DNA from: Vigna angularis
Lineage: Eukaryota > Streptophyta > Magnoliopsida > Fabales > Fabaceae
Assembly (NCBI RefSeq): GCF_016808095.1
Contig: NC_068974.1
Location: 1,116,001 to 1,180,000, forward strand
DNA length: 64,000 bases
Reading direction: 5' to 3'
A program made the translations under genes and the position numbers. This document shows positions 56,654 to 64,000 of the stretch, in pieces; the first letter of the stretch is position 1, and each line of letters starts with the position of its first letter. Under the pieces are notes generated by a model. The model made no database searches and was not told the DNA's origin. It saw nothing but the letters and a program-made list of their open reading frames with translations.

Positions 56654-56735
56654 GGGCTTGGGGGGCTTGTGTACCAGTTGGGACCGAGCATCAAATAGAC
56701 CAGACGTCCGCAAAATATAGTCCAATGTGCCACGT
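56654..56735 (+). repeat. Polypurine tract and truncated 3' LTR of the Tat element
   Basis: The purine-rich GGGCTTGGGGGGCTTG precedes TGTACCAGTTGGG (56670). The next 50 bases (GCATCAAATAGACCAGACGT) match the 5' LTR start with some changes. Similarity stops near 56720-56735, at a different repeat. Confidence 0.7.
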
Positions 56736-56888
56736 CAAATATACAGTAACGACGTTAGGTCCAATTTAACGGTAAGGGTCTAATTGATGCAATTTTCACA
56801 AAATAAAGACCCAATTGAGACGCTGAAAAAAAGGGACCTATTTGAGATTCTGGACGAAAATAGGGACCTACTGAGACATTAAACCATA
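56720..56888. mobile_element. Truncated terminal-repeat arm of a Mutator-type MITE
   Basis: The minus strand begins GGTTTAATGTCTCAGTAGG and continues with phrases such as GGTCCCTATTTTCG and GGGTCTTTATTTTGTG, the 'GGTCCCTA' style of legume Mutator TIRs. No partner arm is present, so it is a remnant. It abuts the target duplication of Pack-MULE 2 at 56889. Confidence 0.5.
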
Positions 56889-57179
56889 TTCTTTTAAGGA
56901 TTAAATATGTTTTTAGTCCCTAAACTATCAAGCGATTTTGGGTTTTGTCCCTCTTGGAAAGGTTTATTCATTTTAGTCCTCTTAGTTTTGAAACTCTTAT
57001 GTTTAGTCTTTAAAATTGAACAACGTTAAATTTTTGTATGAGGTGGCTAACGGTGAGCCAGATGTGTGCCACATTTTTTCTTTTTTTTCTAAAATATTTG
57101 TAACGTTTTTCTCAAACTCTTCCTTCTTCTCCCCTAATCACTCAAAACGTGCGCTGATCTCTTTCACACCCACCATTGT

Positions 57180-57560
57180 TCCCTCCCCTAAGTCTCCATT
57201 TTCATTCATTTGGGGTTTTCCATGGTGTAGGTTCAGATCATGCAAGAGGACAACCCCAATCTCATCGCCCCTCTATTGCTCCTCACCAGCAGCGGCCTAG
57301 GGTCCGAGGGTCTCGTCAATGGTTTCGAGACAATTATGGAGCTCGATTTTCTCGCACTTTGTTAAGCCGTGTTTGAAGGTCATGTTTGGTGGTGAGCTTC
57401 TTCACGGTGAAGTAGTTGTACTCCACGGCGCGCGTGGTGATGTTGAGGAAGAGTTTAATGACATCACTGTGAGAGGTTACTTTGTGAGTGACATTGGGTT
57501 CTGGTGGGAGAGGGACAAAGGGGTGCTGCTGCTTTTTTAGAGAGAAGCGTGGTTGCCGGA
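57180..57560. other. Unidentified captured segment in Pack-MULE 2
   Basis: GC-richer than the arms, with open stretches on both strands. The minus strand gives a protein-like phrase SDVIKLFLNITTRAVEYNYF, continuing with TVKKLTTKHDLQ, that I cannot place. The plus-strand frames are short. It probably comes from a second host gene. Confidence 0.4.
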
Positions 57561-57702
57561 ATCTGAGAAAGAGAAAGAGAAAGTTTTGGATTAGAAATGG
57601 CTTAGTCTGGTCGTGAAGGTGCCCAAAGACACGGGAAGAACCATTAAATGTCTATAATTTTGGGTTAGTGAGACACTTTTATTTCCATTTTAGAGCAATT
57701 GG

Positions 57703-58124
57703 GTGGATTTGATTCCTTTCCTAATTGAGAGAAGAGACTGGGGGTTTTTCCTGAGTTTAGTTTGGCTTTTGAAAGCACTGCTTATTACAGATTTAGTTGG
57801 TTTTCACACCTTTGATTATGCCTGCTATTTTCTCTCTTGCTGCAGGCAAATGCTAGGCTTGGAACATGAATCCAAGAGGGGTTAAATTGGGCTTGAATAC
57901 TCTGGTCGCGCAATATTCATTAAAATTTTGCCTGCTGGGACTCACATGGGTCGACTTCAAGCTGCCTTAGAGCATCATTCCGCTTTTGACAAAGTCAGAG
58001 AAATCCACCAACAATTTAAGGGTAAAAAACTTATTCTTGGTGTTGATGATGTGGGCATATTCAAAGGTGTCAATTTAAAATTCTTGGTCATAGAACAACT
58101 CCTGCAACAATATCCAGAAATGCA
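57703..58124 (+). pseudogene. Captured fragment of a class II trehalose-6-phosphate synthase gene
   Basis: One reading frame, interrupted only by TAA at 57883-57885, reads DLVGFHTFDYACYFLSCC, MLGLEHESKRG, then IKILPAGTHMGRLQAALEHH and KKLILGVDDVGIFKGVNLKF, LLQQYPEMQG. This is the centre of the glucosyltransferase (TPS) domain of plant class II TPS proteins. The upstream part is shortened: GFFLSLVW joins directly to LLKALL, lacking about 15 residues of the normal stretch. Plant class II TPS are regulatory, mostly inactive enzymes of sugar signalling. The fragment ends where the right arm of Pack-MULE 2 begins. Confidence 0.85.
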
Positions 58125-58400
58125 AGGTGAAAGAGATGAACGAACGTTTTGAGTGATTGGGGGAGAAGGAAGGGTTTGAGAAAAACGTGGCAAATATTTC
58201 AAACAAAAAAAAAAGCGTGGCACACATCTGGCTCACCGTTAGCCATCTCATACAAAAATTTAATGTCGTTCAATTTTAAGGACTAAACATAAGAGTTTCA
58301 AAAGTAAGAGGACTAAAATGAATAAACCTTTCGAAGAGGGACAAAACCCAAAATCGCTTGATAGTTTAGGGACTAAAAACATATTTAACCCTTCTTTTAA

Positions 58401-59787
58401 AAGATTTTCTTATATATATTTGATCTTTCCATAGCGTGGATAAAGACATATTGGATTGAAGACAAATGTGTATCTACCCTTTCTTATAATAACAAAAATT
58501 TAAAACATATTATTTTGAAAATAATATATAACAATATAATAAATTACATTACTATATTATAATATTGTTTTACAAAAAAATAATTATAAAATTAAATATA
58601 AGAAAGATTTTATATCGTTTATATGTGTATTTGTTAAATATAAAACATAAAGAGATTGTTAAGACAAAATTGTCTATACGTTTAAATACTCTCAAGTTTT
58701 GAAGTTTAACCAAATAATATTAAACAAAATAATAATCTCAAAATACCATAGGAAGAAACATATGACTTATGATCAAAATCCCCAACATAGGAAAACTTTA
58801 GGAAAACACTTAGGATTTTAGGAAACAGAAAAACAATTAAGTCAAAACACCTAAACGGCATGCTAAACGACTATTAAGTCAAAGCGTTTAAGAGAGTTGA
58901 AGCTAAACGCGTAAGCTTACTATATCCAAGGGGTATTCAGTTTAACTATCGAGTAAACGAAACAATGTTAACAAAATGTCCTTAACTAAAACATTCTAAA
59001 ACACTAAACCTAAAATATCAAGGAAGACATAACATGTTAAACGCTATGGCTCTAAAAAGACAAAATCACAAAAAGCGTTTACATCAGTTTAAATGATACC
59101 ATGAGCTAAAGTATTAGTTCATTCAACGATGAAGTCTTTACTCAACGCTTTGTATCTTTAGAAGAAAAGCTAAATTATTAAATGCTACCTTAACGGTAGA
59201 AAATTAAAAAGCACTTTGTTGTTCTAAGCAAGCATTAGATGACATAAAATGTGCAACATTCAAAAATAACAAAAGTCATAAGAAAAAAGACATATCTAGT
59301 GCATGCATACATGAAGAAAGAGAAGACACAAGAATCAAGGCCAAAAGCACTTATACAAGAGCCTTTAAATATAAGATCATTTAGATGAAGAATCAAGAAG
59401 ATAACATACAATGAAAATATTCATCATTTGAGAAGCGTTCAATAGAAAAGCACAGAAAGAGATCAAGAAAAAGAAAATATCTGAGCAAAAAGAGAGAATA
59501 AGAGAAAAGAAGAAAAACAATACTCTCGAGCTTCAGTGTAATATTTACTTACTGATTGTAAGAAAGAGAGAAAGAGAAAATATAGAAATACTTGCGAGTG
59601 TTTATACTGTATTGTATTGTAATTTCATCATTTTTGCAAGAGTAATAGTCTGAATGACTTGTAAGCAATTGTAGATCGCAGTTCTGAAGAGAATTAAAAC
59701 ACTTGTGAATTGAGTTGAGTTAAGAAAATATAGGCAAGGTTGCTTAGTACTAGGAGTGGTGCGAATACTCATCCAGTCTAGGGTAAC
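58401..59787. other. AT-rich and A/G-rich retroelement-like tract without a gene
   Basis: 58820-59180 has repeated AAACGC/GCGTTTA phrases. 59440-59600 is an A/G-rich leader-like stretch, followed by sequence resembling an LTR downstream part (GAATACTCATCCAGTCTAGG at about 59762). I could not define ends. The frame 59602-59934 (minus) has no domain. Confidence 0.4.
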
Positions 59788-60700
59788 TGATAAGGATGAA
59801 AAATACATGTTTTCAGACTTATTAATTAGCTCAAATTCGTATTTATTCATGAAATAATATGTTTCCTCATAGAAAAAGTTGTAATTAGAAGTAGGAAAGT
59901 TGTGTAATAAATTGTGCATGAATTTATACATCAAGTGGAGTTGTGTATGTTTCTCGCTAAGCCAACATTAAATCGCTCAGCTGAAAAGAGTTTTATTCAC
60001 TCAGCACACCAGCACAACTCGCTGAGAAAATAAAGGACAGTTAAAGATATTTTGCAGTTGAATATTCGCTTAGCGCGTGAAGAGTTGTGCGCTTAGCGAA
60101 TTAGTTACTTTCAATTGGCTTTTAAAGTGGGAAATAGACAAAAAGTTGCTAACTTCTAACAGAGAACAAAGAAACGTAAAAGATTGCAGACTTCAGGAGA
60201 CTACTTCAAGGCATCAAGACAACATTGTTGCAAGGGAGCTTCAAATGCATACGTTATAGATGACTAGGAGTAGTTAAATTTCTCTTTCATTGGAATTGAA
60301 TGTAATGAGCTCACTGTAATGTAATTTTCCTGTTCAATATATCATTGTTCATTCATATGCTCTTTCTTGAATTTACTTGTATGAAAATATAATGTCATTT
60401 GAATATCTCTGCTTACTGGGAGGTAACTTTAAACATGAACATAGATAGATCACCTAAGTGATTTGGGATTTAAGAATAGACTCAATAACTTAGTCATTCT
60501 TAGCATCGGACCTAATGCAAATTGTATGTTAAATTGACTAAGGGATTAACAGTTTGATATATTAATTTAGAAATAGTTGTTAAGGGATTAGGACTAGTAT
60601 GCCTGTGAATATTTGAATGAAATAATCAATTATTGAACAAAGTTTTATTTTCATATGATTCATGAAATCCAATTCCAACTAAGTTTTTCTTAAATTTTCA
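59788..60700 (+). mobile_element. Possible LTR fragment with CGCTTAGCG motifs
   Basis: Begins TGATAAGGATGAAAAATAC. It has no coding capacity and contains CTCGCTAAG/CGCTTAGCGCG phrases between 59950 and 60100, and AATGTAATGAGCTCACTG near 60300. It looks like an LTR, but no end, TSD or second copy was found in the window. Confidence 0.4.
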
Positions 60701-60729
60701 ACCATAATATTTCAAATTCTTGTTATTTC

Positions 60730-60891
60730 TGATGGAAACAGAAAACAGAATAGCAGCATATGGTATATAGGAGTATATGAAAACAGAGAGATAGGAAACA
60801 TGTAGTAGTATTATGAGAAAGAAAGAATAGTGTTATATACAAGAGAGACTAACTGTAAATGAGTAACAGAAAAAAAACTAACTGACTAACA
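60730..60891 (-). repeat. 3' LTR of the Copia element, 162 bp
   Basis: Reads TGTTAGTCAGTTAGTTT to TTTCCATCA on the minus strand, with a TATA-like TTGTATATAACAC. A purine-rich tract (AAGGAGGTGTATTGGG, about 60900-60920) lies just upstream. The bases beyond the LTR are ATTTC (60725-60729), the expected target duplication; the partner copy is outside the window. Confidence 0.75.
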
Positions 60892-60919
60892 ACTTGAATT
60901 ATATACCCAATACACCTCC

Positions 60920-63900
60920 TTAATTCAAGTCACTTAGAGCTAATACACCTATTCCAGATCTGAGATACTCAAATCTGTCATGTTTGAGTGCTCTAGTAAA
61001 TAGATCAGCCAGTTGTGATTCAGTTTTGCAGTAAACCAACTCCACTTTGCCTTTATTCACCATATCACGTAAAAAATGAAACTTCACATCAATGTGTTTG
61101 CTTCTTCCGTGGCTCACAGGATTCTTGGCCAAACTCATAGCAGATGTGTTGTCCATCTGTAGCATAAATGGTTTCTCACTTTGCACCTTTAAATCTTTTA
61201 GAACTTCATTCAACCACACACCCTGACATACTGCATGACAGCCAGCAACATATTCTGCTTCTCAACTTGATAGAGCAACAATGGTTTGCTTCTTAGAACT
61301 CCATGAGATAGGTGCTGTGTTCATGAAAAATATATTCCCTGACGTGCTTTTTCTCTCAATTTGATCTCCACCAAAATCTAAGTCAGTGTAACCCACTAGA
61401 TCCAACTCATCCTTCTTCACTCCGTATGGAAATAAAATACCAGACCTAGCTGTACCTTTAACATACCTTAGAACACGCTTAGCAGCAATCAAATGGTTCT
61501 TCTTTGGATTGCTCATGAATCGACTCAATAGACCAACCCCATACATCAGATCTGGCCTGCTATTACATAGATACCGCAAAGAACCAATGAGTTGCTTATA
61601 AGCTGTCTCATCCACGCTTTCTTCGTTTATATCAGATTTTAGCTTGACATTAACCTCAATTGGATTCCTGGAAATGTTACACTCAGTCATCTTAAATCTT
61701 TCCAACAAATCCTTCACGTATTTTGTTTGGTGCATAACTAAGCCTCCTACTGTGTGCGTAAATTCCATTCCCAGAAAATAGCTAAGCCTCCCAAGATCTG
61801 TCATCTCGAATTCTGCTTCCATCCTTTGCTTGAATTCTTCAATCCAATGTAGACTGGAACCTGTCACCAGCAGGTCATCAACGTACAAACATACGATCAT
61901 TATATCATCACCACTCTTCTTCACATACAGGCTATGTTCAACAACACATCTCTCAAGTCCATAGCTGATAAAAAAATCATCAATCCTTCTGTTCCATGCC
62001 CTGGGCGCTTGCTTCAATCCGTAGAGCGCTTTGAATAGCTTATACACTTGATGCTTCTTCTCTTTGATAAATCCTGGAGGCTGCTGTACATATACTTCCT
62101 CCTCCAACAAGCCATGCAAAAATGCAGACTTAACATCAAGAGCAAACAAAGACCAATTCTTAGCACATGCAATAGCAACAACTAAACGAATAGTTTCTAA
62201 CCTTGCAACAGGTGCGTAGACTTCCTTGAAATCGACTCCTTGTTGCTGTAGAAATCCTCTTGCCACAAGCCTAGCCTTGTATTTTGAGACTGTACCATCT
62301 GGATTAAGCTTAGTTTTAAAAACCCACTTAACTCCAATGCATTTCTTCTCGGGTGGCAAATCGACCAGCTTCCATGTTTTATTCTTCTCGATCGATCTAA
62401 TTTCCTCCAACATAGCTTCCTTCCAGAGTGGTTGAGATAAGGCATCATCAACATTCAAAGGTTCACTTCCGGCCATTCATGCTAGGTGAATTATATCACC
62501 TTCTTCATCCACTCCAGCATCAGAATACATTTCATATTCTGTAAACCGAGAAGGTCTTACCACTTGTCTTCTCGGTCTCGTTGAAACCTCTGCATTATTG
62601 TTTTTGCTCCCAGTATTGCTATTGGCTATCGAAGTATCCACCTTTTCTTCAATCTGCATAGGTATTTTCAACTCTGCTCTTGATTTCTTCATGCTGGTTT
62701 TATTGCATTCCCAGTCCCAATTTTCATCTTCGAGAATCAATACATCTCTGCTGATGATCACCTTCTTCTTGATAGGATCAAACAGTTTGTACGCTCCAGT
62801 AGAATGATAACCCACGAACACCATTGCCTCTCCTTTGTCATCCAGCTTCGTTCTCTTCTGCTCTGCAACATGACAGAAAGCCAAAGAACCGAAAATCTTA
62901 AAATGCTTAACAGAGGGTACAGTACCTGACCAAATTGCATGTGGGACGTTCTCTGTCAACTTCTTTGTAGGACATCTGTTCAGAACATACACAGAAGTTG
63001 CCACCGCTTCTCCCCACAATTCACGCGGTACGCCCTTCTCTCTAAGCAAGCACCTTGCCATATTCATTATTGTTCGATTTCGTCTTTCGGCCAAACCATT
63101 ATGTTGTGGTGTATAGGGGGCTATAATCTCGTGTGTTATTCCTTGTGCCTGACAAAATTCATCAAATTCACGCGATGTATACTCACCTCCACCATCTGTC
63201 CTAATCAGCTTTATCTGCTTATCAATTTCTTTTTCAACACGATTCTTGAACCGCTTGAAAACTTCTAGAACCTCACTTTTCAGCCTTATGAAGTATACCC
63301 ATACCATACGACTATATTCATCTACAAATGTAACAAAGTATCGATTACCAGCTATGGTTGATGTCTCAAGTGGACCGCACACATCTGAATGAATTACTTC
63401 CAGACGTTCTTTAGACCTCATCTTCAAGTGCGTTTTGAAAGGTTTTCTCGTTTGCTTTCCTATGATGCAAGATTCACAAGCTCTCTTAGGTATAGATATA
63501 TCTGGTAAACCAGAAACTATCGTCTTTTTGCTTAACCTTTGCAGATCTATGAAATTCAGATGTCCGAATCTCAGATGCCATTTCCAGTTTTCATCAACTT
63601 CTATGGTAGATAAACACTGCAGATTCTCAATTATATCCATATGAACCTTGAAGGTACGATTCTTAGAAATCTTGCTTTCCAGGACTAACCTTTTATTTTT
63701 ATCAAACACTTCCACTCTTCCTTGATTGCCCATCATCACGGTGAAACCTTTCTCAACCAGTTGACCCAGACTAAGCAAATTGCATTTCATCTCTGGGACA
63801 AAAAGAACATTTTCTATCGTAGCCTTCAGTCCATTCTTCTGTTTTATGATAATATTTCCTATCCCTTCAACCTTCAATGTACTATCATCAGCAACTCTGA

Positions 63901-64000
63901 CCTTGCTTTTCTTTCCTTCGTTGAAATTGATAAGCCACTCTCTATTGTATGTCATGTGGTTTGAACATCCTGAATCCAGATACCATAATTTGTTTGTTTG
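60920..64000 (-). pseudogene. Copia pol, partial at window edge, two premature stops
   Basis: A single frame runs from the window edge to the stop at 60920. In order it has: protease active site LDSGCSNHM (Asp codon 63974-63976); the zinc-binding pre-integrase block WHLRFGHLN with CESCIIGKQ; integrase with catalytic Asp (VIHSDVCGP), Asp (IRTDGGGEY) and Glu (GLAERRNRT); RT from about 62400, with YVDDLLVTG; and RNase H with LQMDNTSAMSLAKNP and SKHIDVKFHFLRD. The only breaks are TGA at 62477-62479 between integrase and RT and TGA at 61262-61264 in RNase H (SS-stop-EAEYVAG). All catalytic residues seen are intact. The product would make and insert cDNA of the element; with two stops it probably relies on other copies. 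Confidence 0.93.

Larger units (their letters stand above)
49897..56735 (+). mobile_element. Decayed Ty3/gypsy element of the Tat type with antisense ORF
   Basis: 5' LTR from TGTAACAGTTGGC (49897), pol remains 50402-53426, a tandem repeat zone 53524-53910, an antisense ORF 56325-54121, a purine-rich tract GGGCTTGGGGGGCTTG (56654-56669) and the start of a 3' LTR (TGTACCAGTTGGG, 56670). The GC content is much higher than the neighbourhood. gag and part of pol are deleted, and the 3' LTR is cut after about 60 bases. Two RNase H regions and an antisense ORF downstream of integrase point to the Tat lineage; this is inference from layout. Confidence 0.85.
56898..58391. mobile_element. Pack-MULE 2, 1494 bp, perfect 9-bp TSD
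   Basis: The arms begin GGATTAAATATGTTTTTAG (56898) and end CTAAAAACATATTTAACCC (58391) and are near-identical inverted copies for about 200 bp (to about 57090, and from about 58200). The flanks are TTCTTTTAA on both sides (56889-56897 and 58392-58400), a perfect 9-bp duplication. There is no transposase. The interior holds a trehalose-6-phosphate synthase fragment (57703-58124) and an unidentified segment (57180-57560). The arms share AACTATCAAGCGATTTT with Pack-MULE 1, so both probably used related transposases. Confidence 0.95.
60730..64000 (-). mobile_element. Ty1/copia element, 3' part (5' end outside window)
   Basis: On the minus strand the order is protease motif, GAG-pre-integrase, integrase, RT, RNase H, purine tract, 3' LTR. 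Only two in-frame stops interrupt about 3 kb of pol, so it is young relative to the other relics here. gag, primer site and 5' LTR lie beyond 64000. Confidence 0.93.

Noticed and set aside
1..64000. CRISPR array, prophage or bacterial operon
   Set aside because: The sequence is plainly plant nuclear DNA. The regular repeats present are transposon, satellite or microsatellite type with no spacer pattern.

Overview
The window is nuclear DNA of a flowering plant, most likely a papilionoid legume (Vigna/Phaseolus-like). The reasons are the AT-rich composition, two-exon MYB and intronless CC-NBS-LRR genes, CACTA, Mutator and hAT transposons, and retroelement families with AATCGATTAT-type LTR motifs of a kind I associate with legumes. 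Species-level placement is inference. Only three host genes look intact: a 68-residue protein on the minus strand (11215-11421), a secondary-wall R2R3-MYB factor of the MYB46/MYB83 type (35451-36491, one intron), and a 1134-residue CC-NBS-LRR immune receptor (45373-48777). Almost everything else is transposon, transposon relic or captured gene debris.

Layout. 1-909 is the end of an LTR lying against a broken Copia pol. 980-6305 is a head-to-tail array of five 1066-bp copies of a Copia RT/RNase H segment. 6655-7725 is a dead plant-transposon-protein ORF, followed by a foldback MITE with a perfect 9-bp target duplication. 11215-11421 is the small gene. 13882-16800 and 16927-19417 are two CACTA elements 126 bp apart; the first carries at least three host gene fragments. 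20195-21742 is a Pack-MULE with a SAM-domain gene fragment. 24117-26009 is a CACTA element with a striking palindromic 108-bp array, inserted into a Ty3/gypsy integrase relic. 27967-28619 is a hAT-like MITE. 30270-31440 is a decayed minisatellite-like tract.

35451-36491 is the MYB gene. 37335-37725 is a Copia gag relic. 37993-40060 and 49621-49896 are two copies of an HMG-CoA lyase gene fragment, the first split by a solo LTR with its own target duplication, the second cut by a Ty3/gypsy element. 41160-42528 is a fourth CACTA element. 45373-48777 is the NLR. 49897-56735 is a decayed Tat-type Ty3/gypsy element with an antisense ORF. 56898-58391 is a second Pack-MULE, with a trehalose-6-phosphate synthase fragment and a perfect 9-bp duplication. 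60730-64000 is the 3' part of a fairly young Copia element on the minus strand.

The host genes do not form a pathway. The MYB factor would act in xylem or fibre secondary-wall transcription, and the NLR in intracellular pathogen detection. The main theme is transposon-driven capture and amplification: four CACTA elements and three Mutator-type elements can be delimited by target duplications from the sequence alone, and at least five host gene fragments ride inside them. All family names come from recognition of motifs and protein sequence by eye; no database search was run.
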